From assembly GCF_022397955.1 (NCBI RefSeq), contig NZ_JAKEUQ010000001.1:1647-65646 (forward strand): DNA of 64,000 bases, read 5' to 3'. The position numbers and the translations under genes were made by a program. The notes below the pieces were generated by a model. The model did no database searches and was not told where the DNA came from. It worked only from the letters and a program-made list of their open reading frames with translations. Shown here one piece after another: positions 9,267 to 24,643 of the stretch (position 1 is the stretch's first letter; each line of letters begins with the position of its first letter). Origin of the DNA: Vibrio sp. Isolate32 (GTDB taxonomy: Bacteria; Pseudomonadota; Gammaproteobacteria; Enterobacterales; Vibrionaceae).

Positions 9267-10400
9267 ATGAAAATCTTAATCGACGAAAACATGCCTTATG
9301 CTGAAGCGCTTTTTAGCCAGCTAGGTGAAGTGACAATGAAGTCTGGTCGCATATTAACTGCGGACGATCTGGTTGACGTAGACGCACTGATGATTCGCTC
9401 TGTCACCAAGGTGAATGAAGAATTAATCAGCAAAGCCAATAAACTGAAGTTTGTCGGTACCGCAACGGCTGGTATGGATCACGTCGACCAAGAATTGATG
9501 AAAGAGCGTGGCATTTTCTTTACTGCGGCACCGGGCTGTAACAAAGTGGGTGTGGCTGAATATGCGTTCAGCGCGATGATGGTTCTTGCGCAGCAACAAG
9601 GCTTCTCTGTTTTTGATAAAACAGTCGGTATTATTGGCTGTGGTCAAGTGGGTAGCTACTTAGCAAAATGCCTCGAAGGTATTGGTATTAAGGTTTTACT
9701 GAACGACCCTCTAAAACAGCAAGAGGGCGATGCTCGTGAGTTCACTGAATTAGAAACTCTGCTTGAGCAATCAGATGTGATCACTCTGCATATCCCGATC
9801 ACGAGAACGGGTGAGTTCCCAACCCATCATTTGATCAACGAGCAAGTGCTGAATAACTTACGTGCTGACCAGATCCTAATTAATGCCGCTCGCGGCCCTG
9901 TGGTTGATAACCAAGAACTAAAAGCTCGTCTGCAAAAAGCTGATGGCTTCACGGCTGTCCTTGATGTATTTGAGTTTGAACCTGAAGTGGACATGGAGCT
10001 GCTCCCTTTACTTGCTTTCGCAACACCTCACGTAGCGGGCTACGGTCTAGAGGGCAAAGCACGCGGTACAACGATGATCTTTAACAGCTACTGTGAGTTC
10101 TTGGGTAGTGAACAACGCGCTTACGCAAGCGACCTATTGCCGACAGCGCCTGTACCTCAAATGAAATTAGATAGAGCTTGGGACGAAGCAACACTGCACA
10201 ATTTGACTCAGTTGATCTATGATGTGCGCAAAGACGATGCCTTATTCCGTCGCAATATCGCTACGCCAGGTTCTTTTGACAAGATGCGTAAAGAATATTG
10301 GGACCGCAGAGAGTACAGTGCAGTCGAGTTAACAGGTGATGATTCTTGTAATCTAGCGCCGTTAGCTAAACTCGGTTTTATGGTAAAGCCAACTTTATAA
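9267..10400 (+). CDS. pdxB: Erythronate-4-phosphate dehydrogenase (PdxB)
   Basis: Second step of the DXP-dependent vitamin B6 pathway: oxidises 4-phospho-D-erythronate to 2-oxo-3-hydroxy-4-phosphobutanoate. The D-2-hydroxyacid dehydrogenase fold is clear: NAD loop [25 protein letters not shown] near the N-terminus, the catalytic Arg in [11 protein letters not shown], and the His in [17 protein letters not shown]. The C-terminal dimerisation domain is present. The ATG at 9267 gives [16 protein letters not shown], the family N-terminus, and 377 residues (E. coli 378). A frame extending 69 bases further upstream is not supported. The gap to asd is 12 bp, so the two are likely co-transcribed. Confidence 0.96.
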   Translation: MKILIDENMPYAEALFSQLGEVTMKSGRILTADDLVDVDALMIRSVTKVNEELISKANKLKFVGTATAGMDHVDQELMKERGIFFTAAPGCNKVGVAEYAFSAMMVLAQQQGFSVFDKTVGIIGCGQVGSYLAKCLEGIGIKVLLNDPLKQQEGDAREFTELETLLEQSDVITLHIPITRTGEFPTHHLINEQVLNNLRADQILINAARGPVVDNQELKARLQKADGFTAVLDVFEFEPEVDMELLPLLAFATPHVAGYGLEGKARGTTMIFNSYCEFLGSEQRAYASDLLPTAPVPQMKLDRAWDEATLHNLTQLIYDVRKDDALFRRNIATPGSFDKMRKEYWDRREYSAVELTGDDSCNLAPLAKLGFMVKPTL

Positions 10401-10412
10401 AAGAGAGAAACA

Positions 10413-11426
10413 ATGAGCCAAGAATTTAATATTGCTATTTTAGGTGCGACTGGTGCGGTTGGTGAAACCATTCTTGAAGTACTTAAAGAGCGTAAATTCC
10501 CTATCGGTGAACTGCACTTACTAGCAAGTGAACGTAGTGAAGGTAAAACTTACCGCTTTAATGGTAAGACGATACAAGTGCAGAACGTAGCAGACTTCGA
10601 TTGGTCTCAAGTTCATATCGCATTTTTCTCTGCTGGTGGCGACCTTTCTGAACAATGGGCACCAGTTGCTGCGGATGAAGGTGTTGTTGTTATCGATAAC
10701 ACATCTAAGTTCCGCTACGAATACGATGTTCCACTGGTTGTGCCGGAAGTGAACCCTGAAGCAATTGCTGAGTTCCGCAACCGTAACATCATTGCGAACC
10801 CAAACTGTTCAACGATTCAAATGCTGGTTGCGCTTAAGCCAATTCACGATGAAGTCGGTTTAGAGCGTATCAACGTGTCGACTTACCAATCGGTGTCTGG
10901 TGCAGGTAAAACAGGTATCGATGAGCTTGCTGGTCAAACAGCTAAGCTTCTAAATGGTATGCCAGCTGAAAACTCAGCATTCCCACAGCAGATCGCGTTC
11001 AACTGTATCCCTCAAATTGATGAGTTTACGGAAAACGGCTATACGCGCGAAGAGATGAAGATGGTTTGGGAAACACAAAAAATCTTTAACGATTCTTCAA
11101 TCACTGTGAACCCAACGTGTGTTCGTGTACCGGTATTCTACGGACACGCAGAATCTCTACACGTGGAGACACGCTCACCAATCGGTGCTGAGCAAGTGGT
11201 TCAACTGCTAGAGAACACAGAAGGTGTTGAAGTTTTCCACGGTATGGAATTCCCAACACAAGTGCGTGATGCCGGTGGTAAAGACCACGTAATGGTAGGT
11301 CGTATTCGTAACGACATCAGCCATCACAGCGGCATCAACATGTGGGTAGTTGCGGATAACGTTCGTAAGGGCGCGGCGACAAACGCAGTACAAATCGCTG
11401 AAGTTCTGATTCGCGATTACTTCTAA
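10413..11426 (+). CDS. asd: Aspartate-semialdehyde dehydrogenase
   Basis: Reduces L-aspartyl 4-phosphate to the semialdehyde for lysine/DAP, threonine and methionine synthesis. The NADP loop ILGATGAVGETILE, the catalytic cysteine in NPNCSTIQ, the QSVSGAGKTG loop and a C-terminal histidine region (RIRNDISHHSG) are all present in 337 residues. The catalytic Cys separates it from the inactive Usg paralogue that occupies the equivalent place after pdxB in E. coli. Vibrios often have a second asd elsewhere; this is the pdxB-linked copy. Confidence 0.94.
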   Translation: MSQEFNIAILGATGAVGETILEVLKERKFPIGELHLLASERSEGKTYRFNGKTIQVQNVADFDWSQVHIAFFSAGGDLSEQWAPVAADEGVVVIDNTSKFRYEYDVPLVVPEVNPEAIAEFRNRNIIANPNCSTIQMLVALKPIHDEVGLERINVSTYQSVSGAGKTGIDELAGQTAKLLNGMPAENSAFPQQIAFNCIPQIDEFTENGYTREEMKMVWETQKIFNDSSITVNPTCVRVPVFYGHAESLHVETRSPIGAEQVVQLLENTEGVEVFHGMEFPTQVRDAGGKDHVMVGRIRNDISHHSGINMWVVADNVRKGAATNAVQIAEVLIRDYF

Positions 11427-11446
11427 GCCTCACCGCTTTGATAAAT

Positions 11447-11475
11447 AAGCCTCACTCTTTAGTGGGGCTTTTTTA
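11447..11475 (+). terminator. Terminator after asd
   Basis: AGCCTCAC / GTGGGGCT stem (one GU pair) followed by a run of T. Confidence 0.85.
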
Positions 11476-11634
11476 ATCGATTAAAAATATTGTTAGTCAA
11501 ATTGTGTGAAATTGCTGCGAATATTGTCGCTGCAACACATTTTTTGTTTTCATCTCTATAGTTTTACGTCATTTATCCGATATATTTAATAGATCATCAC
11601 ATTATCCGAATTTAAGCACCTAGCTGAGCCTTTT

Positions 11635-16191
<4,557 letters not shown>

Positions 16192-16205
16192 ACTGGACGA
16201 GATAT

Positions 16206-16235
16206 AAAGGGTAGCATTGGCTACCCTTTATTTTT
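16206..16235 (+). terminator. Terminator after hubP
   Basis: AAAGGGTAGC / GCTACCCTTT perfect stem, 4-base loop, followed by ATTTTT. Confidence 0.92.
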
Positions 16236-16336
16236 GGCGGGTCGTTCTTTTAATATTGTAGATTTAGTCCCATCCTATTTGGGATAGCACTCATTTCCGT
16301 ATATACTTCTCGCCCATTTTCAAAGAGAACAAGAAC

Positions 16337-17131
16337 ATGAAAATTGCTTTAGGTATTGAATACAACGGTACCCACTACTTTGGTTGGCAGCGCCAACGAG
16401 ACGTGAAAAGTGTCCAAGAAGAATTGGAAAAGGCTCTTTCGGTTGTCGCAAATCACCCAGTAGAAGTTCAATGTGCAGGACGAACGGATGCCGGTGTTCA
16501 CGGTACGGGACAAGTCGTTCACTTTGAAACCAATGTCGACCGCAAAATGGTGGCATGGACAATGGGTGCAAATGCCAACATGCCTAAAGACATCGCTGTT
16601 CGTTGGGCAACTGAAGTGAATGAAGACTTTCATGCTCGCTTCTCTGCAACAGCGCGCCGTTACCGCTATATCATTTTTAACCATGCACTGCGTCCTGGAA
16701 TCTTGAATTCAGGTGTGAGCCACTATCATGGTCATCTTGACGAGAAAAAGATGCATGAGGCTGGTCAGTACCTGCTGGGTGAAAATGATTTCACGTCGTT
16801 CAGAGCGACACATTGTCAATCTCACAGCCCGTGGCGAAACATGATTCACTTGAACGTGACTCGTTATGGTCATTACATCGTCATTGATATTAAAGCGAAT
16901 GCATTTGTACACCACATGGTGAGAAACATTACGGGTAGCCTAATAGCTGTCGGTAAAGGTGAACAGAAGCCAGAGTGGATTAAGTGGCTGCTAGAAGCGA
17001 AAGATCGTAAGTTGGCTGGAGCGACCGCCAAAGCCGAAGGTCTCTATTTAGTGGACGTGGATTATCCAGAAGAATTTGGTCTTCCAAGAGAGCCAATTGG
17101 TCCTTTGTTTCTTCCAGATAATTTGAACTAA
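16337..17131 (+). CDS. truA: tRNA pseudouridine(38-40) synthase TruA
   Basis: Isomerises uridines 38-40 in the anticodon arm of many tRNAs. The catalytic aspartate lies in [15 protein letters not shown], and [15 protein letters not shown] at the N-terminus and the C-terminal [13 protein letters not shown] motif are intact. Length 264 is normal. It starts about 145 bp after hubP, beyond that gene's terminator, so it has its own promoter. Confidence 0.96.
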   Translation: MKIALGIEYNGTHYFGWQRQRDVKSVQEELEKALSVVANHPVEVQCAGRTDAGVHGTGQVVHFETNVDRKMVAWTMGANANMPKDIAVRWATEVNEDFHARFSATARRYRYIIFNHALRPGILNSGVSHYHGHLDEKKMHEAGQYLLGENDFTSFRATHCQSHSPWRNMIHLNVTRYGHYIVIDIKANAFVHHMVRNITGSLIAVGKGEQKPEWIKWLLEAKDRKLAGATAKAEGLYLVDVDYPEEFGLPREPIGPLFLPDNLN

Positions 17132-17306
17132 ATGTGGGACTTAGGTTCAAAAAATATTGCGAAATCGTGCGTAAAATAGCTCAAGAAAATAGGTACAACC
17201 AGTTTTTTATCTACACTTGCTGTTTTATGTGCTTTAATCTCTTCGCATAATTCCCAAATTTATTTCTTTCGCAATCAAGCGGAAGAATCGAAACAAAAGG
17301 TCTTCC

Positions 17307-18233
17307 ATGAGTTGGCTTGAAAAGATTTTAGAAAAAAGCAACATCGTAACATCTCGTAAAGCGTCTATCCCTGAGGGTGTTTGGACTAAATGTACTTCTT
17401 GTGAGCAGGTGCTTTACCATGCTGAACTAGAGCGTAACCTAGAAGTATGTCCAAAATGTGACCATCACATGCGCATGAAAGCACGTCGCCGCCTAGAAAC
17501 ATTCCTAGACAAAGATGAGCGTGTTGAACTTGGTACAGATCTTGAGCCGCAAGACAAACTGAAGTTCAAAGACTCTAAGCGTTACAAAGAGCGTATCTCT
17601 GCTGCTCAAAAGAACAGTGGTGAAACTGACGCACTTGTAGCAATAAAAGGTGAACTACTAGGTCTACCAATCGTAGCGTGTGCTTTTGAATTCTCATTCA
17701 TGGGCGGTTCAATGGGCTCTGTGGTAGGTGCTCGTTTTGTTCGTGCTGTAGATGCTGCTATTGAAAACAACTGTGGTTTAGTTTGTTTCTCTGCAAGTGG
17801 TGGTGCGCGTATGCAAGAGGCACTAATGTCTCTAATGCAAATGGCAAAAACCAGTGCTGCACTTGAGCGTCTTTCTGCGAAAGGCCTACCGTTTATTTCA
17901 GTAATGACTGACCCAACAATGGGCGGTGTTTCTGCAAGTTTGGCAATGCTTGGTGATATCAACATCGGTGAGCCAAAAGCACTTATTGGTTTTGCTGGTC
18001 GTCGTGTAATCGAACAAACGGTACGTGAAGACCTACCTGAAGGTTTCCAACGTAGTGAGTTCTTATTAGACCACGGTGCTATCGACATGATCGTTGACCG
18101 TCGTGAAATGCGTCAGCGCGTAGCTAGCCTAGTTGCAAAAATGACCAATCAGCCTTCACCATTAGTAGTTTCTGTGAACGATTCACCGAATGAAGCTGCT
18201 TATGAAGTACCAGAAGCGCCAGAAAAAGGGTAA
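17307..18233 (+). CDS. accD: Acetyl-CoA carboxylase carboxyltransferase subunit beta (AccD)
   Basis: Beta subunit of the carboxyltransferase that forms malonyl-CoA with AccA. An N-terminal four-cysteine zinc ribbon (C29, C32, C48, C51) is followed by the crotonase-type core with [19 protein letters not shown] and [18 protein letters not shown]. The length of 308 is normal. The zinc ribbon in E. coli AccD binds its own mRNA; whether this applies here is unknown. It is followed by folC after 42 bp and dedD directly, the usual accD-folC-dedD-cvpA-purF arrangement. Confidence 0.97.
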   Translation: MSWLEKILEKSNIVTSRKASIPEGVWTKCTSCEQVLYHAELERNLEVCPKCDHHMRMKARRRLETFLDKDERVELGTDLEPQDKLKFKDSKRYKERISAAQKNSGETDALVAIKGELLGLPIVACAFEFSFMGGSMGSVVGARFVRAVDAAIENNCGLVCFSASGGARMQEALMSLMQMAKTSAALERLSAKGLPFISVMTDPTMGGVSASLAMLGDINIGEPKALIGFAGRRVIEQTVREDLPEGFQRSEFLLDHGAIDMIVDRREMRQRVASLVAKMTNQPSPLVVSVNDSPNEAAYEVPEAPEKG

Positions 18234-18275
18234 AGTACCTTCTAACAAACCAACTTTATTATGGTTATGAGTTAG

Positions 18276-19541
18276 ATGAGTCAACAACCTATTCCTCAAG
18301 CCACATCCTCTTTGGAGATGTGGCTTGATTATTTATCAAACATCCACACCAGTGCTATTGATCTTGGACTAGACCGAGTTCAGGCCGTCGCCTCTAAGGC
18401 AAATCTTACCAAACCTGCTAAACACGTCATTACTGTTGCCGGAACCAATGGCAAGGGCTCAACATGTGCCTTAATGGAAGCCATTCTATTAGATGCGGGA
18501 TACTCTGTTGGTGTCTACAGCTCTCCTCACTTAATTCGTTACAACGAACGCGTTCGTATCAACGGCCAAGATCTATCTGATGAAAAGATGGTTCAGTCTT
18601 TTGATTTTATCGAGAAAGAACGCGGTGAAATCAGCCTTAGTTTCTTCGAATACGGTACTTTGGCCGCGTTACGTGCTTTTCAAACGGAAGCGGTCGATGT
18701 TGTGTTGTTAGAAGTCGGTCTAGGTGGCCGCTTAGATGCAACCAACATTGTTGATCACGACGTCTCTGTGATTACGAGCTTGGCGGTAGACCACGTAGAT
18801 TGGCTTGGTGATGACATTAATGTGATTGGTTTTGAGAAAGCGGGTATTTACCGTAGCGGTAAGCCGGCTATCTGTGGTCAACCTAAGCCACCGGCGACGG
18901 TTGCTGCGCACGCCGATGATATCAAAGCTCAGTTTTATCAGGTCGGTATTCAATACACCTATGCCGTTGATGGTGATACGTGGAACTGGCATAGCGGTGC
19001 ATTCCAACTGGAATCACTTCCTATCCCAACATTACCACTCCCTAACGCGGCAACGGCATTGATGGCACTGGGCACATCAGAGTTAGATATTAGCGATGTG
19101 AACGTGGTTAATGGTTTGAAGAACGCTCAGCTTTCTGGGCGCATGCAACAAATTAGCGACCAGCCTGTGATTGTGCTCGATGTGGCTCATAACCCACATT
19201 CAGCAGAATACTTTGCACAGCAAGTTACTAAAAAATATGCGGGCAAGAACTTGCACGTTGTAGTCGCTATGCTTCATGACAAAGACATTCCAGCGACATT
19301 AGAAGTGTTAGCGCCAATCGCAACACACTGGTACCCCGCTTCTTTGCAAGGGCCACGTGCGGCAACAGCAGCTGAACTTTGTCAAAGCCTTCCTCAAGGT
19401 GTTGAGCAGCATACAAATCCGGTTGCGGCGTTTGAGGCGGCATTAGCATCAGCGAAAGGTGAAGACGATGTCGTGTTGGTGGTCGGTTCTTTCCATACAG
19501 TAGGGGAAGTGTTGGAGCATTGGCAGAAAAAAGGAAACTAG
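18276..19541 (+). CDS. folC: Bifunctional tetrahydrofolate synthase/dihydrofolate synthase FolC
   Basis: Adds glutamate to dihydropteroate and polyglutamylates folates. The Mur-ligase type ATP loop TVAGTNGKGSTCALME, SSPHLIRYNERVRING, LLEVGLGGRLDATN and the C-terminal VVLDVAHNPHSAEYFA motif are visible; 421 residues. The stop codon abuts the dedD start (19541/19542), implying translational coupling. Confidence 0.95.
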   Translation: MSQQPIPQATSSLEMWLDYLSNIHTSAIDLGLDRVQAVASKANLTKPAKHVITVAGTNGKGSTCALMEAILLDAGYSVGVYSSPHLIRYNERVRINGQDLSDEKMVQSFDFIEKERGEISLSFFEYGTLAALRAFQTEAVDVVLLEVGLGGRLDATNIVDHDVSVITSLAVDHVDWLGDDINVIGFEKAGIYRSGKPAICGQPKPPATVAAHADDIKAQFYQVGIQYTYAVDGDTWNWHSGAFQLESLPIPTLPLPNAATALMALGTSELDISDVNVVNGLKNAQLSGRMQQISDQPVIVLDVAHNPHSAEYFAQQVTKKYAGKNLHVVVAMLHDKDIPATLEVLAPIATHWYPASLQGPRAATAAELCQSLPQGVEQHTNPVAAFEAALASAKGEDDVVLVVGSFHTVGEVLEHWQKKGN

Positions 19542-20108
19542 ATGGCAAGTAAATTTCAGAGCCGCTTAGTCGGCACCATCATTTTAGTGGCCATTGGCGT
19601 GATTGTATTGCCAGATGTGCTCGATGGTAAAAAGCTTCACTATAAAGAAGAGTTTGCAAGCATTCCTATTAAGCCTGAACTTGATAGCAATGTTGAAGTG
19701 TTTGAGGTGCTTGACCCAGTGGAAGATCAGATTGCACTGCCGGACTCTCCGGTCGAGCGAGTGGCCGAAAGCGGCGGATCATCAGAAACCCAAACGGCCT
19801 CGGCTTCTGAGAAAGAAGCAGATAAAGTGGCGGTTGTGGTTAAGCCAGTACCTGAAAAAAATGAGTACCAAGACAGCGCTTGGATCATTCAATTGATGGC
19901 TTTGAAGAATGCTGACAACGCGAAAAGCGTGGTTAAGGATTTGCAAAAGCGTGGTTATCAGGCTCACACCAAGCAAGAAAAAACTTTTACGCGAGTAATT
20001 ATTGGCCCAGATGTATCTAAATCCAAACTTGAGCGACAAATTAAGGAATTAGAAAAAATTACGGGTTCAAAAGGCCAATTGCTCAAATTTAAACCGTTAA
20101 ATCCATAA
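19542..20108 (+). CDS. dedD: Cell-division SPOR-domain protein DedD
   Basis: A 188-residue bitopic inner-membrane protein: N-terminal membrane segment (about 7-26, LVGTIILVAIGVIVLPDVL), a low-complexity Glu/Pro linker, and a C-terminal SPOR domain (about 112-186, AWIIQLMALKNADNAKSVVKDLQ...). SPOR domains bind denuded septal glycan, placing it at the division ring. It directly follows folC. Confidence 0.93.
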   Translation: MASKFQSRLVGTIILVAIGVIVLPDVLDGKKLHYKEEFASIPIKPELDSNVEVFEVLDPVEDQIALPDSPVERVAESGGSSETQTASASEKEADKVAVVVKPVPEKNEYQDSAWIIQLMALKNADNAKSVVKDLQKRGYQAHTKQEKTFTRVIIGPDVSKSKLERQIKELEKITGSKGQLLKFKPLNP

Positions 20109-20122
20109 GAAAACGTTTGCGT
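20107..20122 (+). promoter_or_regulatory. PurR box upstream of cvpA-purF
   Basis: AAGAAAACGTTTGCGT matches 14 of 16 positions of the PurR consensus (ACGCAAACGTTTGCGT). It overlaps the dedD stop region, 48 bp before cvpA. A TAAAAT -10-like hexamer lies at 20138-20143. This is the known arrangement for hypoxanthine/guanine repression of cvpA-purF. Confidence 0.8.
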
Positions 20123-20169
20123 TAGCATTTTTTCTGTTAAAATGCGCGCCAACTTAAGATGAAGAATTC

Positions 20170-20661
20170 ATGAATTGGTTAGATTTTGTCATTTTAGGCG
20201 TGATCGGCTTCTCTGCCGTGATCAGTTTAGTTCGTGGTTTCGCTAAAGAAGCCTTGTCACTCGTAATTTGGTTTGGAGCATTTTTTATTGCTAGCCAGTA
20301 CTACGCTAAATTAGCGATGTACTTCACCAATATCGAAGATGAGATGTTTCGAAACGGAACTGCGATAGCAGCATTGTTTGTTGCAACGTTAGTTGTTGGT
20401 GCCTTAGTTAACTATGTCATCGGTCAACTAGTTCAGAAAACAGGCCTGTCAGGTACAGACAGAATCCTCGGGGTCGTCTTTGGTGGCTTACGTGGTGTTT
20501 TGATTGTTTCTGCAGTGTTGTTTTTCATGGATGCGTTTACTGCATTCCCAAGTTCTGAGTGGTGGAAGAATTCGCAATTGGTTCCGGAATTTAGTCGAAT
20601 CATTGCGCCGTTCTTCGAGCATTTACAAGCAACATCTAGTTTCTTATCTGGCGCGCTCTAG
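20170..20661 (+). CDS. cvpA: CvpA family membrane protein
   Basis: A 163-residue polytopic inner-membrane protein with four hydrophobic segments, beginning MNWLDFVILGVIGFSAVISLVRGFAKEALSL as in E. coli CvpA. Named from colicin V production; it is linked to purF and to envelope homeostasis, but its molecular activity is not settled. It is 34 bp upstream of purF and shares the PurR-controlled promoter. Confidence 0.94.
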   Translation: MNWLDFVILGVIGFSAVISLVRGFAKEALSLVIWFGAFFIASQYYAKLAMYFTNIEDEMFRNGTAIAALFVATLVVGALVNYVIGQLVQKTGLSGTDRILGVVFGGLRGVLIVSAVLFFMDAFTAFPSSEWWKNSQLVPEFSRIIAPFFEHLQATSSFLSGAL

Positions 20662-20695
20662 CGCCAGTTAATGTCGAAAAATCGAGGATTAGGAC

Positions 20696-22210
20696 ATGTG
20701 TGGTATTGTTGGAATCGTGGGTTCAACACCTGTAAACCAGTCTATTTATGACGCTTTAACGGTATTGCAGCATCGTGGCCAAGATGCCGCTGGTATTTGT
20801 ACCATAGAAAGCAATCGTTTCCGTCTGCGTAAGGCGAACGGTTTAGTAAAAGATGTTTTTGAAGCAAAACACATGCAGCGCCTACAAGGTGAAGTTGGTA
20901 TTGGCCATGTTCGTTATCCTACAGCGGGTAGTTCAAGTGCGTCTGAAGCTCAGCCTTTCTACGTAAACTCTCCTTTTGGCATTACGTTAGCGCACAACGG
21001 TAACCTGACAAACGCAAACGAAGTGCGTGAGAAGTTATTCGAAAAAGACCGTCGTCATGTAAACACAACCTCTGACTCTGAAGTTCTACTGAACGTATTA
21101 GCTCATGAGATCGATACTGTGAAAGGTAACGTAACTTCAGATGACGTTTTCCGCGCAGTAGCAAATGTGCACCGTACTATTCGTGGTGCTTACGCCGTAA
21201 CTGCGATGATCATCGGCCACGGCATGATCGCATTCCGTGACCCACATGGTATTCGTCCGCTGTGCCTTGGTAAGCGTGAAGTTCAAGGTAAAACAGAGTA
21301 CATGGTAGCGTCTGAATCTGTAGCACTGGATGCTGTTGGTTTCGACTTCATGCGTGACGTAGCACCTGGTGAAGCTATCTACGCAACGTTCGACGGTGAG
21401 CTTTTCACTAAGCAATGCGCAGACAACCCACAACTAAACCCATGTATCTTTGAGTTTGTATATTTTGCTCGCCCAGATTCATTCATCGACAAAATCTCGG
21501 TTTACAGCGCACGCGTTGAGATGGGTGAGATGCTAGGTAAGCGCATTAAGGAAGAGTACGCAGACTTAGATATTGATGTGGTTATCCCAATTCCTGAAAC
21601 ATCAAACGATATTGCACTGCGCATCGCTCAAGCTATCGACAAGCCGTACCGTCAAGGTTTCGTAAAAAACCGTTATGTTGGCCGCACGTTCATCATGCCT
21701 GGTCAGCAACAACGTAAGAAGTCGGTTCGCCGTAAGCTCAACGCAATCCGCTCTGAATTTAAAGGTAAGAACGTTCTATTGGTTGATGACTCTATTGTTC
21801 GTGGTACGACATCAGAGCAGATCATTGAGATGGCTCGCGATTCTGGCGCAAACAAAGTGTTCATGGTTTCAGCTGCTCCAGAGGTTCGCTTCCCTAACGT
21901 TTACGGTATTGATATGCCGAGCGCGACAGAGCTGATTGCTCATGGTCGTGATAACGAAACGATTTGTAAGCAGATTGGTGCAGACGCTCTGATTTTCCAA
22001 ACGCTACCAGATTTAATCGCTGCGGTAGGTATGGGCAACCAAGACATTGCACGTTTCGATACTTCTGTATTTAACGGTGAGTATGTAACGGGCGATATCG
22101 ACCAAGCGTACTTAGATTTCCTAGATTCTTTGCGCAATGACGACTCAAAGGTTCAGCGTGAGATCCAACAGGACCTGGCTAACCTAGAGTTGCATAACGA
22201 AGGCGCTTAG
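20696..22210 (+). CDS. purF: Amidophosphoribosyltransferase PurF
   Basis: Committed step of purine synthesis: PRPP plus glutamine gives 5-phosphoribosylamine. Cys2 (after Met removal the N-terminal nucleophile of the Ntn glutaminase domain, [15 protein letters not shown]) is present. The PRPP loop [17 protein letters not shown] is intact, and the length of 504 residues is normal. It is the second gene of the cvpA-purF operon and ends before a strong terminator. Confidence 0.97.
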   Translation: MCGIVGIVGSTPVNQSIYDALTVLQHRGQDAAGICTIESNRFRLRKANGLVKDVFEAKHMQRLQGEVGIGHVRYPTAGSSSASEAQPFYVNSPFGITLAHNGNLTNANEVREKLFEKDRRHVNTTSDSEVLLNVLAHEIDTVKGNVTSDDVFRAVANVHRTIRGAYAVTAMIIGHGMIAFRDPHGIRPLCLGKREVQGKTEYMVASESVALDAVGFDFMRDVAPGEAIYATFDGELFTKQCADNPQLNPCIFEFVYFARPDSFIDKISVYSARVEMGEMLGKRIKEEYADLDIDVVIPIPETSNDIALRIAQAIDKPYRQGFVKNRYVGRTFIMPGQQQRKKSVRRKLNAIRSEFKGKNVLLVDDSIVRGTTSEQIIEMARDSGANKVFMVSAAPEVRFPNVYGIDMPSATELIAHGRDNETICKQIGADALIFQTLPDLIAAVGMGNQDIARFDTSVFNGEYVTGDIDQAYLDFLDSLRNDDSKVQREIQQDLANLELHNEGA

Positions 22211-22233
22211 CTTTTAGTTAGTCACGAGAATAT

Positions 22234-22264
22234 AAAAAACCAGAGCATCGGCTCTGGTTTTTTT
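22234..22264. terminator. Bidirectional terminator between purF and the LysR gene
   Basis: AAAAACCAGAGC / GCTCTGGTTTTT perfect stem with a 4-base loop; A-tract and T-tract on either side serve both convergent genes. Confidence 0.93.
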
Positions 22265-22286
22265 GTTTGTGAGGTAGGGGATTAAC

Positions 22287-23162
22287 CTAGTGAATGTGGT
22301 ACGCGATTACAAAATCAATAAACAATCTAACTTTCTCAGGTAGATGGTCTTTGTGGTTATAAAGCATGTAAATATCACGAGGGTTAGCGCTCCAGTCTTC
22401 TAAGACTTGCACTAGGCTACCATCTTCAATGTATTCGCGAATCATCACGTCAGGCATCAGTGTGATACCTAGGCCTTCAGAACACGCTTGTCTCACGACA
22501 TTAAGCGCATTGGCGTTGAAGCGGCCTTTCTCGCTATTCACTACTGTCTCTTCATTCGAATTACTTAGCTGCCACTTAATTAGCGGGTAGCCTTTTAGTA
22601 GCGAATGGTTTGCTAACTCTTCAGCATGGCTTGGAGCCGGATTCTTCGCTAAGTACTCAGGGCTTGCGATCAGAATATCTTTGACTTCACTGATCTTTCT
22701 TGCGATTAAGCTTGAATCACGTTGTGGGCCGACACGGAAAATTACATCCCACTCCGTTGGGTCCAACTGATCCGCTTGGTTGTTCATCATCAGCTCAATA
22801 TTAATATCAGGGTATTGAGTCATGAAGTCACTGAACATTGGCATCATCATGCGCTTGGTCAGGTTTGAGGGTGCCGTAATACGAATCTTACCGGAAGCGC
22901 CTTTGCACACGTCAGTTAACTCTTCTGCTGTAGAAGAGAGACGTTGCAATAGCGGAGAGCATTCATTGAAGAAACGTTCGCCTGCCTCTGTTAAAGAAAG
23001 TTTACGCGCGTGTCTATTAAGAAGCCTAAGGTTCAAAGAATCTTCTAAGGCTTGGATGCGTCGTGTGATGGTCGCAACCGGGATCATAGTCTTGCGCGAT
23101 GTTGCGGTGTAGCTCCCATTTTCAACGACGAGTCGAAAGAGGTTTAAATCATCTAATTTCAT
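22287..23162 (-). CDS. LysR-family transcriptional regulator
   Basis: A 291-residue regulator. The N-terminal winged helix-turn-helix (MKLDDLNLFRLVVENGSYTATSRKTMIPVATITRRIQ...) is followed by an effector domain of the periplasmic-binding type. The ITAPSNLTKRMMMPMFSDFMTQYPDINIELMM segment is typical of the CrgA/AaeR-like subgroup. Its ligand and targets are unknown. The start at 23162 gives the family N-terminus; an ATG four codons upstream lacks a ribosome site. The gene is convergent with purF and divergent from the response regulator. Confidence 0.88.
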   Translation of the reverse strand: MKLDDLNLFRLVVENGSYTATSRKTMIPVATITRRIQALEDSLNLRLLNRHARKLSLTEAGERFFNECSPLLQRLSSTAEELTDVCKGASGKIRITAPSNLTKRMMMPMFSDFMTQYPDINIELMMNNQADQLDPTEWDVIFRVGPQRDSSLIARKISEVKDILIASPEYLAKNPAPSHAEELANHSLLKGYPLIKWQLSNSNEETVVNSEKGRFNANALNVVRQACSEGLGITLMPDVMIREYIEDGSLVQVLEDWSANPRDIYMLYNHKDHLPEKVRLFIDFVIAYHIH

Positions 23163-23390
23163 AAATCCAGACACATTTGTTTACAATCTCACCTAATTTA
23201 TACGTAACAGTGAGATCAATGTTTGCGTTACGTCAACTCGTTGCACTATTTACAAGTATTCCAACCCTTGTCACGAATTACCAGCAAAGAGTGCATATTT
23301 GTGTATTTAGCATTTTATTACTAAGTTTTATATTAGTTCTTAGAACAGATAACAATAATAATTCGACTTAGTTTTGTGAGGTTAGAGATT

Positions 23391-24494
23391 ATGTACAAAA
23401 CTCACAGTCAGCCAGTTATGACCTCGGCTCAGGAAGTTATCAACCCAAAATGCGTGATGTTGGTTGATGATGATCCTATTTTTCGCCGGATAACCAGCGC
23501 ATACCTAGACAAGGTTGGTTATAAAGTGGTTGAGGCTGAAAATGGGCTGGACGCTCTGCAAAAGCTTAGAGACTCAGCGCCAGATTTAATTGTGTGTGAC
23601 TTATCAATGCCGATCCTGGACGGCATAGAGCTTGTAGAAGAGCTCAGTCTAGAGTACCCATCACTGCCTATGATCGTGGTGTCTGCGACAGATGACATGT
23701 CTGACGTAGCAAAAGCACTACGGTTTGGTATTAAAGACTTTTTAGCTAAGCCATTAGAGGACCACGGTCATCTAAGCAGTGCGATTGCCAACACGTTAAC
23801 AGATTCGTTCGACAACCTTTCAGATCAACGAGATTTCTCAAGCCAGTGGTTTTGTGTGGATGATGGAGGAGAGATCCCGGAAGACCAAGAATTACATTGG
23901 CACCTGAATTACTTACAGGACAACCCAAGCGCAGCAAGAGATTTGTTGCACGCGTTGTTACCAGACAAAGACACAAGGCAAGGCTCATGGCGTTGCAGCT
24001 ACCGTTTGTTGCAATCAACGGAAATGATGCCGCTTGTATTTGATTATGCATGGACGATGAATGGGCAGTTTGCTTTCTACCTTGTCGATTCAGCGTCTTC
24101 TGAAAATGGTGGCTCTGCGACTACCTTGTTAGTGAGGGCTTTGTTCCACGATTACTTAAGAAACAGAAAAGATTTTAGTGCTGACCTCAAAGATATCGCT
24201 GAAATTTTGGAGAAAGGGATTCGCTGCTCGGCGTGTTCAACACCTGTCAACGCGCTGTTTGGAGTTGCTAACCTCGCTGAGGGCACCATCTCAATTTTGC
24301 CTGCGGGTTTGGATGGGCATTGGTCGAATGGTGAAATGAATCAACATATTGCAGCAGGTGAACGCTTAGGCGATAACTGTAAAAAGAACTTTATCACCAG
24401 AGACTTACCAATAGAGCAGGGCTGTCAGTTGTCGTTGAGCCTGCTTGGAGCTGCAAGTTTCAGCTTGGATATCCATCAAGGGACCACCGATTAA
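23391..24494 (+). CDS. RssB-like response regulator
   Basis: A 367-residue protein. The receiver domain (about 18-140) has the acidic pair VDDDP, the phospho-acceptor aspartate in IVCDLSMPILDG, the Ser/Thr switch in VVSATDD and the lysine in FLAKPLED. The rest resembles the degenerate PP2C-type domain of RssB, the ClpXP adaptor that targets RpoS. Assignment to RssB proper is probable by architecture, but the C-terminus is too divergent for certainty. ATG at 23391 with GAGG upstream is preferred over a GTG five codons earlier. It stands alone between the LysR gene and a small membrane protein. Confidence 0.75.
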   Translation: MYKTHSQPVMTSAQEVINPKCVMLVDDDPIFRRITSAYLDKVGYKVVEAENGLDALQKLRDSAPDLIVCDLSMPILDGIELVEELSLEYPSLPMIVVSATDDMSDVAKALRFGIKDFLAKPLEDHGHLSSAIANTLTDSFDNLSDQRDFSSQWFCVDDGGEIPEDQELHWHLNYLQDNPSAARDLLHALLPDKDTRQGSWRCSYRLLQSTEMMPLVFDYAWTMNGQFAFYLVDSASSENGGSATTLLVRALFHDYLRNRKDFSADLKDIAEILEKGIRCSACSTPVNALFGVANLAEGTISILPAGLDGHWSNGEMNQHIAAGERLGDNCKKNFITRDLPIEQGCQLSLSLLGAASFSLDIHQGTTD

Positions 24495-24643
24495 CCCTAT
24501 ATTTCCTCGGTTTTTGTGAATAATTGATTAAGGTATAGTTGCGCAAATGGTGTGGCTATGCCTTTTTTGTTAAATGTCGATTTGGCAAAGAGGGTTTGGT
24601 CCGCTGCTGGACTTACCTTTACTAACAAAAACAAGAAGCAATC